Shown here piece after piece: positions 48,701 to 60,017 of a stretch of DNA of 64,000 bases. The DNA is from Caprella mutica. Its lineage: Eukaryota; Arthropoda; Malacostraca; Amphipoda; Caprellidae. Below the pieces are notes generated by a model. The model made no database searches. It saw only the letters and a program-made list of their open reading frames with translations, and was not told the DNA's origin. Within the stretch, counting starts at the first letter, position 1; the number at the start of each line of letters is the position of its first letter. The stretch spans positions 1-64,000 of the forward strand of contig CANNZV010001633.1 in the NCBI GenBank assembly GCA_947561585.1, written 5' to 3'. A program made the translations under genes and the position numbers.

Positions 48701-51408
48701 TCTATACACTGAGCAATAGACTCTGTATACTGAGCAATAGACTCTATACACTGAGCAATAGACTCTGTACACTGAGCAATAGACTCTATACACTGAGCAA
48801 TAGACTCTGTACACTGAGCAATAGACTCTATACACTGAGCAAAAGACTCTGTACACTGAGCAATAGACTCTATACACTGTGCAATAGACTCTGTACACTG
48901 AGCAATAGACTCTATACAGTGAGCAATAGACTCTGTACACTGAGCAATAGACTCTATACACTGAGCAATAGACTCTATACACTGAGCAATAGACTCTATA
49001 CACTGAGCAATAGACTCTATACACTGAGCAATAGACTCTATACACTGAGCAATAGACTCTGTACACTGACCAATAGACTCTGTACACTGACCAATAGACT
49101 CTATACACTGAGCAATAGACTCTATACACTGAGCAATAGACTCTATACACTGAGCAATAGACTCTGTACACTGAGCAATAGACTCTATACACTGAGCAAT
49201 AGACTCTATACACTGAGCAATAGACTCTATACACTGAGCAATAGACTCTATACACTGAGCAATAGACTCTATACACTGAGCAATAGACTCTATACACTGA
49301 GCAATAGACTCTGTACACTGACCAATAGACTCTGTACACTGACCAATAGACTCTATACACTGAGCAATAGACTCTATACACTGAGCAATAGACTCTGTAC
49401 ACTGAGCAATAGACTCTATACACTGAGCAATAGACTCTATACACTGAGCAATATACTCTGTACACTGAGCAATAGACTCTATACACTGAGCAATAGACTC
49501 TGTACACTGAGCAATAGACTGTATACACTGAGCAATAGACTCTATACACTGTGCAATAGACTCTATACACTGAGCAATAGACTCTGTACACTGACCAATA
49601 GACTCTGTACACTGACCAATAGACTCTATACACTGAGCAATAGACCCTATACACTGAGCAATAGACTCTGTACACTGAGCAATAGACTCTATACACTGAG
49701 CAATAGACTCTACACACTGAGCAATAGACTCTATACACTGAGCAATAGACTCTATACACTGAGCAATAGACTCTATACACTGAGCAATAGACTCTACACA
49801 CTGAGCAATAGACTCTATACACTGAGCAATAGACTCTATACACTGAGCAATAGACTCTACACACTGAGCAATAGACTCTGTACACTGAGCAATAGACTCT
49901 GTACACTGAGCAATAGACTCTGTACACTGAGTAATAGACTTTGTACACTGAGCAATAGACTCTGTACACTGAGCAATAGACTCTATACACTGAGCAATAG
50001 ACTCTATACACTGAGCAATAGACTCTATACACTGAGCAATAGACTCTATACACTGAGCAATAGACTCTACACACTGAGCAATAGACTCTATACACTGAGC
50101 AATAGACTCTATACACTGAGCAATAGACTCTACACACTGAGCAATAGACTCTGTACACTGAGCAATAGACTCTGTACACTGAGCAATAGACTCTATACAC
50201 TGAGCAATAGACTCTGTACACTGAGCAATAGACTCTATACACTGAGCAATAGACTCTGTACACTGAGCAATAGACTCTATACACTGAGCAATAGACTCTG
50301 TACACTGAGCAATAGACTCTGTACACTGAGCAATAGACTCTGTACACTGAGCAATAGACTCTGTACACTGAGCAATAGACTCTGTACACTGAGCAATAGA
50401 CTCTGTACACTGAGCAATAGACTCTGTACACTGAGCAATAGACTCTATACACTGAGCAATAGACTCTGTACACTGAGCAATAGACTCTGTACACTGAGCA
50501 ATAGACTCTGTACACTGAGCAATAGACTCTGTACACTGAGCAATAGACTCTGTACACTGAGCAATAGACTCTGTACACTGAGCAATAGACTCTATACACT
50601 GAGCAATAGACTCTGTACACTGAGCAATAGACTCTGTACACTGAGCAATAGACTCTGTACACTGAGCAATAGACTCTGTACACTGAGCAATAGACTCTAT
50701 ACACTGAGCAATAGACTCTGTACACTGAGCAATAGACTCTATACACTGAGCAATAGACTCTGTACACTGAGCAATAGACTCTGTACACTGAGCAATAGAC
50801 TCTATACACTGAGCAATAGACTCTGTACACTGAGCAATAGACTCTGTACACTGAGCAATAGACTCTGTACACTGAGCAATAGACTCTGTACACTGAGCAA
50901 TAGACTCTATACACTGAGCAATAGACTCTATACACTGAGCAATAGACTCTGTACACTGAGCAATAGACTCTATACACTGAGCAATAGACTCTGTACACTG
51001 AGCAATAGACTCTATACACTGAGCAATAGACTCTGTACACTGAGCAATAGACTCTATACACTGAGCAATAGACTCTATACACTGAGCAATAGACTCTGTA
51101 CACTGAGCAATAGACTCTGTACACTGAGCAATAGACTCTGTACACTGAGCAATAGACTCTATACACTGTGCAATAGACTCTGTACACTGAGCAATAGACT
51201 CTGTACACTGAGCAATAGACTCTATACACTGAGCAATAGACTCTATACACTGTGCAATAGACTCTGTACACTGAGCAATAGACTCTGTACACTGAGCAAT
51301 AGACTCTGTACACTGAGCAATAGACTCTATACACTGTGCAATAGACTCTGTACACTGAGCAATAGACTCTGTACACTGAGCAATAGACTCTATACACTGA
51401 GCAATAAC
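39752..51408. repeat. 21-bp giant satellite array (about 555 copies) with higher-order repeats
   Basis: GAGCAATAGACTCTATACACT repeats with a constant 21-bp phase for about 11.66 kb; I found no indel. Two positions vary most: TAT/TGT before ACAC, and GAGC/GACC. The rare variant CTCTCTACAC lies at 41203, 42148, 44332, 45466, 46621 and 47776, giving steps of 45, 104, 54, 55 and 55 units; CAGTAGACTC marks (40209, 41091, 42036, 46510, 47665) repeat the same steps. Units from about 49.8 to 51.4 kb are richer in TGTACAC and lack this order. The minus-strand frame of 2202 codons (44815-51423) and the plus frame of 835 codons are products of the stop-free unit. Confidence 0.97.
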
Positions 51409-52172
51409 TCGGTTCATTTCCAATGATCTCTATTACAGGAGTTTCACGAGTTCCTAAATTAATTTGAAAAGTTCAGTGTATAATCAAATTCGAAGCAATC
51501 ATATTTTGTTGGTTCATTAGAGCTGAGTATATTTATACCAAGAGTTTGTATTGATATAATAATATTAATTAGTTTTATTTCGTTACCTTAATTCAAAATT
51601 AATGATAAATTCGACATTGAGAGAATTAAAATATATAAAATAACTAAACTATAGTTAAATATTTGGAAAAAAAATTAACTTTATTCAATTATAAATGAAC
51701 TAAACTGTAGTTTACTAAATTGAATAACTAAATTCCAGTCAACCACATACATAAAATAACTAAATTCTAGTCTATATAAAATAACCAATTCAATACCATT
51801 CAAAATATACACTCTATACCAATCATTTCCCCGAGTAACACTAACAAACCAAGTCTATAATTACTAGACTGTATCACTTGAAGGTGTGAAGCTGGCAATG
51901 ATTCAGAGCATTAATATTCTGCAGAATACACTAGAACTTTGATCTCAGGGAGCTGAACAGACTGGCTAACTGTTAGCAACTTCAGTCAAAATAAACACTC
52001 GCAAACAGCTGCCACCAACTAAGTGACTTTGCACTAAACCTATTAAACTTATGTATAACAATGAGAGTAGAATGAGTTTATGCATAATAAACTACATAAT
52101 TAAAAATGTGGGATATGATTATTCAGGTGGGAAAATTAGTATGTAAGACCATCGCCGTAATTAGTCCGTTAA
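51409..52172. other. AT-rich unique stretch
   Basis: Weak repetition of AATAACTAAATTCTAGTC-like words at about 51630-51790. Nothing else recognised. Confidence 0.5.
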
Positions 52173-52319
52173 GGCCCCCTTCACACTTGCATTTCACAAC
52201 GCCGCGTTAGAAATAATGCTCATGGCAAAAAGTTTAGCTGCAATTAATTTTGACGGAGCCCTTCACACTTGCGTTAGAAAAAATGCTGCAATTTTTCTAA
52301 CGCAAGTGTGAAGGGGGCC
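52173..52319. mobile_element. MITE with GGCCCCCTTCACACTTGC ends and a 24-bp perfect hairpin (147 bp)
   Basis: The left end GGCCCCCTTCACACTTGC is mirrored by GCAAGTGTGAAGGGGGCC on the right. The right half also contains a second inward copy, so 52259-52282 pairs perfectly with 52292-52315 over 24 bp around a 9-base loop. Flanks TAA and TAT could be a mutated 3-bp TWA duplication (PIF/Harbinger type), compare 54480-54657. Confidence 0.8.
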
Positions 52320-52904
52320 TATGAGGACGCTTTGGGTGCACCCTATTTTGGGGTCACGTGACTGCTGTGTATAATATTACGTCTATGACTCTATAATATT
52401 AACTCTATGTAATAACAGGAGGTGCTGGATGTTTTCTCTCAACATGTGGTAGTATAGCTACACAAGATATTCTTGAAATATCTTGAACAGTATTTTGAAG
52501 ATAATTTATTTTATCTTAATCATGATACCACATTGAAATAAATTCAAAATAGTAAATAAATATGTTTGAAGACTTTAAGAATTGTTCCCAATAACTTTAA
52601 AACAATATTAATATAATTAATCAACATTGCAAATTATGTACACATGACGGAGCGAGCTGTGCCACCCCCTCCCCTATTGAGTCATTCTGGGCACTGAAGA
52701 AATATTGGGTGCAAAATCCATTTTAAGACCGTCCTGGTATCAGTGAACAGCTCGCTGTCTCTAGTATAATGAAAACTCTTTGGGAAAAACAAATAAATTA
52801 AGATGTCCGACGCATATGCTGTTAAAATTTACACAATATTCAATAATGAACTATCTGCTCGAGATAGGACTACATGTGAAAAGTATACTTCATCAAAATA
52901 CCCT
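52320..52904. other. Unique stretch
   Basis: Nothing recognised. Confidence 0.5.
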
Positions 52905-53013
52905 CTTCCTAGTTCACGTCTCTCAATCAATTAGGGACGTGAACTAGGAAGGTGGTATAAAGATCGGTTCCTAGTTCATGTCTCTAAATGAAATAGGGAC
53001 GTGTACTAGGAAT
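52905..53013. repeat. Two tandem hairpins
   Basis: The first: CTTCCTAGTTCACGTC (52905-52920) pairs perfectly with GACGTGAACTAGGAAG (52936-52951) over 16 bp. The second, starting about 62 bp later, repeats the design (TTCCTAGTTCATGTC and GACGTGTACTAGGAA) with two changes, one of which keeps a G-U pair in RNA. Origin unknown. Confidence 0.8.
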
Positions 53014-53099
53014 TTACCAAATATTGTATACAGAAATGTGGGGACTGGAATTGAGAAAAAGGTCAACAGCCCCTAAGAAAATATAGCCAAAACCAGATT
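53014..53099. other. Short unique stretch
   Basis: Nothing recognised. Confidence 0.5.
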
Positions 53100-53810
53100 A
53101 CGTGCACTCAGTAGAGCGCATAACTTCGCCACCGCTTATAAATGGCCTTGACCATCAAATAATACTTGAGTGATTAATGACCTTGATCTCAACCTTTGAT
53201 CGGTTCGATCCCAAAATATGATAAACTGGGAACTGGATAAAGAACAATCGTCCTTGACCTATTAATGACCTTGACCTTTGACCAAATCGCTCCCAAAATT
53301 CTACCAGATTGTTACTGATATTGGCCAATCGTCCCACCGAATTTCATGCAATTTGATTGAATACTTTATGAGTTATTGAGCTACAAATGACCTTGACCTT
53401 TGACCGGATCACTTCCAAAATTCTACAAGATGGTTCCTGGACATCGTCCAATTGTCACATCAAATTTCAGACAATTTGGTAGGGTAATTTTTAAGTTATT
53501 GAGTAATAAATGGCCTTGACTTTGATCTTTGACCCGATCGCTCCCAAAATCTAACAAAATGGTTCATGTACATTGACCAATCGTCCCACCAAGTTTCATG
53601 CAATATGGTTGAATACTTTGACCTTGACCTTTGACCGGATCACTCCCAAAATTCTACCAGATGGTTCCTGGACATTGACCAATCGTCTCACTAAGTTTCA
53701 GGCAATTGTGTTAAATACTTTTTCAGTTATACGAATAACAAGATGACAAATAAATAAATAAATACCGCATAAAACAAAACCTTTCGCAATCTGCGAAGGT
53801 AATAAGGGAC
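53100..53810. mobile_element. Dispersed ACCTTCGC element with 122-bp internal repeats, long copy
   Basis: It starts near GAGCGCATAACTTCGCCACC and ends near TGCGAAGGTAAT, which are roughly inverted, after an AAATAAATAAATAAATAC tract. Inside, units of about 122 bp repeat CCCAAAATTCTACCAGATGG, CCAATCGTCCCACCAA and AATTTGGTTGAATACTTT. TGACCTTGACCTTTGACC occurs intact at 53266-53283, 53388-53405 and 53619-53636, with mutated forms at 53144, 53179 and 53511. Minus-strand frames here are repeat-derived. Related copies: 11041 and 63157. Class is uncertain (a MITE-like element or SINE-like). Confidence 0.75.
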
Positions 53811-54479
53811 ATAATAATTGTTGGAAAGCAAGGAGTGAATGTTGAGAATAATTTCTCCCAACTCGCTACGTATTTTAAAAATGCTCCTGCAAATCCATTT
53901 GAAGTAGAAGAAAGCTCCTCAAGATTAAAAATGATTGTGAGTGACAAAGGCTAAGCCAGGCAGCAGAAAATTGCAGTGCAATGTTAGTCATTCCTTGTAA
54001 TGATTTGTAATTAAAAAGTACCAGGCTTTTATTGTTATAGGAATTATTGTTACTGTTTTTGTATTAGGTTTGTGCTATTGTTTTAGAGTTTGTTGTACTT
54101 TCTCAATTGGCTGTGACTTTGACATCAAAATTGTTTTTTGGGTAAATTTGGTTTGATTTTCTTTCATAGTGTTAGTTTATTGTAAAATGAAAAACTACGT
54201 AAAATTGAGAAATATGGGTTAACTAACTATACAGAACAGTTGAACTGATAGTCTGACATGTACGTACACAGCCTTCAATGTTGGTAAGTTCTATGAATGA
54301 TAATTGAAAAAAAAACATATTAATGAACAAACAAGAATGGCATAGGAAAAATAACTACCAAAGTTTCCTATAAAGTGAATATAACGACTATTTTTTCCAA
54401 TTTGTTTTTAGAGCTATAAAAAAACTATTTCTGATGTCACTTCGACTACTTTCGTTAGAACTATAAATCCGGGCTCTAA
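53811..54479. other. Unique stretch
   Basis: A donor-like TGTTG|GTAAGTTC lies at about 54284 (+) but no open exon precedes it. Nothing else recognised. Confidence 0.5.
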
Positions 54480-54657
54480 GGGCCGCCGCACACGAGTGTT
54501 TTTTGACGAGAGTCACTTGACGCATGACCCTTAAACAGCATATAAATACATGGTATGTGTCTATGTGAGCACACATGCGTCTTTTGAACGCACGTTGAAA
54601 AAGTTAGAAAATGATCAATTCTGTAAGCAAGAAAATGACGCTCGTGTGTAGGGGGCC
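54480..54657. mobile_element. PIF/Harbinger-like MITE with TAA duplication (178 bp)
   Basis: The ends GGGCCGCCGCACACGAG and (read inward) GGCCCCCTACACACGAG form imperfect inverted repeats. TAA lies on both sides (54477-54479 and 54658-54660), matching the TWA duplication of PIF/Harbinger elements. No coding capacity of its own. Confidence 0.78.
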
Positions 54658-54663
54658 TAATAA

Positions 54664-54697
54664 TCAATCTTCTACGGCCCCACCATATCCTTTTTCT
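54664..54697 (-). repeat. Solitary reverse unit of the GTTATGGTGGGG family
   Basis: TCAATCTTCTACGGCCCCAC followed by CATATCC is the reverse of GGATATGGTGGGGCCGTAGA. It begins four bases after the MITE's TAA. Confidence 0.75.
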
Positions 54698-54820
54698 GGG
54701 CACCGGTCACTATAAGAACCAATCAGTGGTCGCAATAACATGTGTGAGGGGCATATTAATGACGCTGGGCTGCTATGTTTATGGCATTATACCAATAATG
54801 GTTTTTGCAGCCAAAGATAA
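54698..54820 (+). promoter_or_regulatory. Possible promoter/leader before the 54821 ATG
   Basis: A moderately GC-rich stretch with a CCAAT box (GAACCAATCAG at 54717) directly precedes an ATG with an A at position -3. This is a weak, purely sequence-based suggestion. Confidence 0.18.
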
Positions 54821-54937
54821 ATGAGTTCCGTGAGCTATCAGAAGCTACTATCTGCTACTAATGCAGCTGACTATATTCCAATGGAAGAAGATTGCGTGAA
54901 CGATGGTACGTTAATTATTCTCCAGGTGGTAAATTGA
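54821..54937 (+). CDS. Candidate first coding exon, unknown gene
   Basis: An ATG at 54821 opens 38 codons to TGA at 54935. The first 29 residues (beginning MSSVSYQKLLSATNAADYIP, then acidic MEED) look like a cytosolic N-terminus, and a possible donor GATG|GTACGTTA at 54906 would end the exon before the frame becomes unlike protein. A second possible donor is CCAG|GTGGTA at 54925. No downstream exon was found in the AT-rich sequence that follows, and the family is not recognised. Confidence 0.28.
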   Translation: MSSVSYQKLLSATNAADYIPMEEDCVNDGTLIILQVVN

Positions 54938-55895
54938 CGAGTGTAACAAATCGTAGTGAATTTGGATAACAAAAAACAAGTGTCGATCATTTGCTCCAGG
55001 ACGATTTTTCACCTTAAAATTTTAGTCGCCGTAATTGATTCGATATTGATGAAGCGATTTATTAGAACACTAGTGTACTGGCCCGCTAAGAATGACGGGT
55101 ATTATGTATAAAGGTATTAATTGAATCCACAAGGATGATATTATAAAAAAAAGCAATGTAATGTGAAAAAATAATATTAAAGTTATATTCTCTGCTAGAC
55201 TGATAATTGTAATGTATGAAAATAAAAAATCTATAAGATAGCTCAAGGGAATAACCGAATCACTTCTCTTTGTGAAAAATGAAAGATAAAAAAATGCTAG
55301 AGAGAGAATATGCAAATAAATAAACGACGGTTTTTTTTGCTACAAAGGATTATAACATTAATGTCACTTTCTTGTCACATAAAAACAACATTAGAAATTA
55401 TTGAATAAAAAATTTAATTAATTAAATACTACTGAATTAGAAACTATTGAATTAAAAAATTAATTAATTAAATACTACTGAATTAAATACTACTGAATTA
55501 GAAATTATTGAATAAAAAATTATTAAATTAAAAATTATTGAAATAAAAATTATTGAATTAAAAATTATTGAATTAAAAATTATTGAATTAAAAATTATGA
55601 ATTATAAAAATTATTGAATTAAAATTTATTGAAATAAAAATTATTGAATTGTAAATAATTCTATTAGAAAATACTCAATAAGAAAATACTAAATTATAAA
55701 ATACTGAATTAAAAATTATGAATTATAAAAATTATTCAATTATCATTATTTATTTAAAAACTGATTTAATTAGAAATCAAACAATTAAATCGATTAAAAA
55801 CAAATCTCATTTTAGAATTAGTTACATGGTTGACTAAGAGCACTTTTTGTTGATATCATTTCAGTGTCACTGGCAAATGTCATGTCAAGCTAGAA
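54938..55895. other. AT-rich stretch with degenerate AATTATTGAATTAAA repeats
   Basis: From about 55378 to 55760, words such as AAATTATTGAATTAAA recur every 14-16 bp with many changes. It is low complexity rather than a clean array. 54938-55370 shows nothing. Confidence 0.6.
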
Positions 55896-56554
55896 TGACA
55901 CGGACATTTGTTAGGTACACGGACATTTGTTAGGTACACGGACATTTGTTAGGAACACGGACATTTGTTAGGTACACGGACATTTGTTAGGTACACGGAC
56001 ATTTGTTAGGTACACGGACATTTGTTAGGTACACGGACATTTGTTAGGTACACGGACATTTGTTAGGTACACGGACATTTGTTAGGTACACGGACATTTG
56101 TTAGGTACACGGACATTTGTTAGGTACACGGACATTTGTTAGGTACACGGACATTTGTTAGGTACACGGACATTTGTTAGGTACACGGACATTTGTTAGG
56201 TACACGGACATTTGTTAGGTACACGGACATTTGTTAGGAACACGGACATTTGTTAGGTACACGGACATTTGTTAGGAACACGGACATTTGTTAGGTACAC
56301 GGACATTTGTTAGGTACACGGACATTTGTTAGGAACACGGACATTTGTTAGGTACACGGACATTTGTTAGGAACACGGACATTTGTTAGGTACACGGACA
56401 TTTGTTAGGAACACGGACATTTGTTAGGTACACGGACATTTGTTAGGTACACGGACATTTGTTAGGAACACGGACATTTGTTAGGTACACGGACATTTGT
56501 TAGGAACACGGACATTTGTTAGGAACGCGGACATTTGTTAGGTACACGGACATT
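55896..56554. repeat. 19-bp tandem array (about 35 copies)
   Basis: ACACGGACATTTGTTAGGT repeats at exactly 19 bp from 55902 to 56548. The variant AGGAACAC appears once early and then in the second half at multiples of 19, often every second or third unit, indicating duplicated two- and three-unit blocks. Confidence 0.96.
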
Positions 56555-56659
56555 GCTTAAAACATATTCTAGTTTAAGAAATTGCATGTGAAGAATTTAA
56601 TATATTTTTTATTTTGGAAAGTTTCAATAGAATGAAATTTGGCTGTGATTTTACAGAGA
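56555..56659. other. Short AT-rich stretch
   Basis: Nothing recognised. Confidence 0.5.
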
Positions 56660-56770
56660 AATTTAAAGTGGGGCCATAGAAGATTAAGAGGGGAAAGTTA
56701 TGGTGGGGCAAGGAGAGATTAAAAGGGTCCCCTCTTAATCTTCTATGATCCCACCACAACTTTCCCTTCC
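56660..56770. repeat. Head-to-head pair of GTTATGGTGGGG-family units
   Basis: The left arm GTGGGGCCATAGAAGATTAA-GAGGGGA is followed by a forward unit (AAAGTTATGGTGGGGCAAG) and then the inverse TCCCCTCTTAATCTTCTATG-ATCCCACC. The two outer units form inverted repeats of about 36 bp. It lies immediately before the large 71-bp array. Confidence 0.8.
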
Positions 56771-56817
56771 TGTAAAAAACGGAGTTTTTATATAAATTTT
56801 AAAAAAGTAGAAAATAC

Positions 56818-59082
56818 AAATAATATTCCACTAGGGATGAACTCTTACGGTGAAGAACATTCATACAATATCTATTTACAGTCAATACAAATAATATTCC
56901 ACTAGGGATGAACTCTTACGGTGAAGAACATTCATATAATATCTATTTACAGTCAATACAAATAATATTCCACTAGGGATGAACTCTTACGATGAAGAAC
57001 ATTCATACAATATCTATTTACAGTCAATACAAATAATATTCCACTAGGGATGAACTCTTACGGTGAAGAACATTCATACAATATCTATTTACAGTCAATA
57101 CAAATAATATTCCACTAGGGATGAACTCTTACGGTGAAGAACATTCATACAATATCTATTTACAGTCAATACAAATAATATTCCACTAGGGATGAACTCT
57201 TACGGTGAAGAACATTCATACAATATCTATTTACAGTCAATACAAATAATATTCCACTAGGAATGAACTCTTGCGGTGAAGAACATTCATACAATATCTA
57301 TTTACAGTCAATACAAATAATATTCCACTAGGGATGAACTCTTACGGTGAAGAACATTCATACAATATCTATTTACAGTCAATACAAATAATATTCCACT
57401 AGGGATGAACTCTTACGGTGAAGAACATTCATACAATATCTATTTACAGTCAATACAAATAATATTCCACTAGGGATGAACTCTTACGGTGAAGAACATT
57501 AATACAATATCTATTTACAGTCAATACAAATAATATTCCACTAGGGATGAACTCTTACGGTGAAGAACATTCATACAATATCTATTTACAGTCAATACAA
57601 ATAATATCCCACTAGGGATGAACTCTTACGGTGAAGAACATTCATACAATATCTATTTACAGTCAATACAAATAATATTCCACTAGGAATGAACTCTTGC
57701 GGTGAAGAACATTCATACAATATCTCTTTACAGTCAATACAAATAATATTCCACTAGGAATGAACTCTTGCGGTGAAGAACATTCATACAATATCTCTTT
57801 ACAGTCAATACAAATAATATTCCACTAGGGATGAACTCTTACGGTGAAGAACATTCATACAATATCTATTTACAGTCAATACAAATAATATTCCACTAGG
57901 GATGAACTCTTACGGTGAAGAACATTCATACAATATCTATTTACAGTCAATACAAATAATATTCCACTAGGGATGAACTCTTACGGTGAAGAACATTCAT
58001 ACAATATCTATTTACAGTCAATACAAATAATATTCCACTAGGGATGAACTCTTACGGTGAAGAACATTCATACAATATCTATTTACAGTCAATACAAATA
58101 ATATTCCACTAGGGATGAACTCTTACGGTGAAGAACATTCATACAATATCTATTTACAGTCAATACAAATAATATTCCACTAGGGATGAACTCTTACGGT
58201 GAAGAACATTCATACAATATCTATTTACAGTCAATACAAATAATATTCCACTAGGAATGAACTCTTGCGGTGAAGAACATTCATACAATATCTATTTACA
58301 GTCAATACAAATAATATTCCACTAGGGATGAACTCTTACGGTGAAGAACATTCATACAATATCTATTTACAGTCAATACAAATAATATTCCACTAGGGAT
58401 GAACTCTTACGGTGAAGAACATTCATACAATATCTATTTACAGTCAATACAAATAATATTCCACTAGGGATGAACTCTTACGGTGAAGAACATTAATACA
58501 ATATCTATTTACAGTCAATACAAATAATATTCCACTAGGGATGAACTCTTACGGTGAAGAACATTCATACAATATCTATTTACAGTCAATACAAATAATA
58601 TCCCACTAGGGATGAACTCTTACGGTGAAGAACATTCATACAATATCTATTTACAGTCAATACAAATAATATTCCACTAGGAATGAACTCTTGCGGTGAA
58701 GAACATTCATACAATATCTCTTTACAGTCAATACAAATAATATTCCACTAGGAATGAACTCTTGCGGTGAAGAACATTCATACAATATCTCTTTACAGTC
58801 AATACAAATAATATTCCACTAGGGATGAACTCTTACGGTGAAGAACATTCATACAATATCTATTTACAGTCAATACAAATAATATTCCACTAGGGATGAA
58901 CTCTTACGGTGAAGAACATTCATACAATATCTATTTACAGTCAATACAAATAATATTCCACTAGGGATGAACTCTTACGGTGAAGAACATTCATACAACA
59001 TCTATTTACAGTCAATACAAATAATATTCCACTAGGGATGAACTCTTACGGTGAAGAACAATCATACAATATCTATTTAAGT
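56818..59082 (-). repeat. 71-bp satellite array, 32 copies, with 994-bp higher-order repeat
   Basis: TAATATTCCACTAGGGATGA recurs from 56821 to 59022 in exact 71-bp steps. The variants AGGAATGAACTCTTGCGG (57259 and 58253; 57684 and 58678), ATATCCCACT (57604 and 58598) and ACATTAATAC (57497 and 58491) are each repeated 994 bp later, that is 14 units. The same satellite, inverted, is at 63-340. Confidence 0.97.
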
Positions 59083-59393
59083 TCAATGGAATTATTCAAT
59101 TGCTTATATTATATTTGATATTCAATGATTTATTATGCAATTCAAAATTATGGTTATTCTAATATAATACGAACAATAACTTATAAACACAATATTGTTC
59201 AGTCTGTATTTTTGTATATATTACAATCCATGGATCTATTATAAGTGATGCATACACGTCATAAATATAGTCACATTTGTTAAGGCTTTTATGCTTTTGA
59301 ATTTAAATGCAACCTTATACGAAATTAAATTTTAGTTAAATAAAAGAATATATATTTCTGTATAATTAAAAATAATTGTAAAAAATAATGTAG
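59083..59393. other. AT-rich unique stretch
   Basis: Nothing recognised. Confidence 0.5.
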
Positions 59394-59810
59394 GTAGCGT
59401 CAACGCATGCTGTGCCCCGCATTTAGTGAACAAGTCCAATTATCTCCAAAACTATTACAGATAGAGAAGTTCTGTAAGATGCAAAAGAAAGAAGTAGTCG
59501 CTTATTTTATGCAGACAAAACGGCTTAGCCCTGTGACCAATGAGGTAATAGTTATTCAACTTTTTCTAAAAAAAATTGCTACCCTAGCAAACAAGGCAAT
59601 AATCCCACACCATTCAGGGCATTATTCTTCACTGCGGGGTAATGCCCTGCACCCCTATCAACTTGGAAACTAATAGATCAATCCAAATTTAGATAACACC
59701 ATCATAAAGAGCAGCTTCTAAACTCTTAGAAGCAAAGTTAAAAAGACGCTAATACAACACTTGGAAATAGCGTCATGTGTTTGAACAAGTAACACCTATG
59801 AAAGTTAAGA

Positions 59811-60017
59811 GGCTCAATATTGAGCCACCTGAAAATATAATATTGAGCCACCTCAAAATTGAGCCACCTGAAAATATAATATTGAGCCACCTCAATATTG
59901 AGCCACCTGAAAATATAATATTGAGCCACCTGAAAATATAATATTGAGCCACCTCAATATTGAGCCATCTGAATGTATAATATTGAGCCACCTCAATATT
60001 GAGCCACCTGAAAATAT
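59811..60017. repeat. Composite short array with GGCTCAATATTGAGCC palindrome
   Basis: Two sub-units alternate: ATATTGAGCCACCTGAAAAT (about 24 bp) and ATATTGAGCCACCTCA (about 16 bp). The array opens with the perfect 16-bp palindrome GGCTCAATATTGAGCC (59811-59826). Overlapping minus-strand frames of 63-72 codons are repeat artefacts. Confidence 0.88.

Noticed and set aside
44815..51423. A 2202-residue protein of heptapeptide repeats on the minus strand
   Set aside because: The 21-bp unit has no stop in this frame and its length is a multiple of three, so a long frame is automatic. The frequent variants change amino acids, and an opposite-strand frame of 835 codons is equally open.
53155..53947. 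Minus-strand frames with LVEFWERFGQRSRSL-like text
   Set aside because: They are translations of the dispersed TGACCTTGACC element; the same words appear in its copy at 63193-63652 with shifting starts and stops.
55896..56554. Telomeric repeat (TTAGG)n
   Set aside because: TTAGG occurs once in each 19-bp unit (TTAGGTACACGGACATTTG) but never as consecutive TTAGG repeats.
59407..59673. 88-codon plus-strand gene
   Set aside because: It starts inside the left inverted end of the 59394-60789 element and has no recognisable motif.
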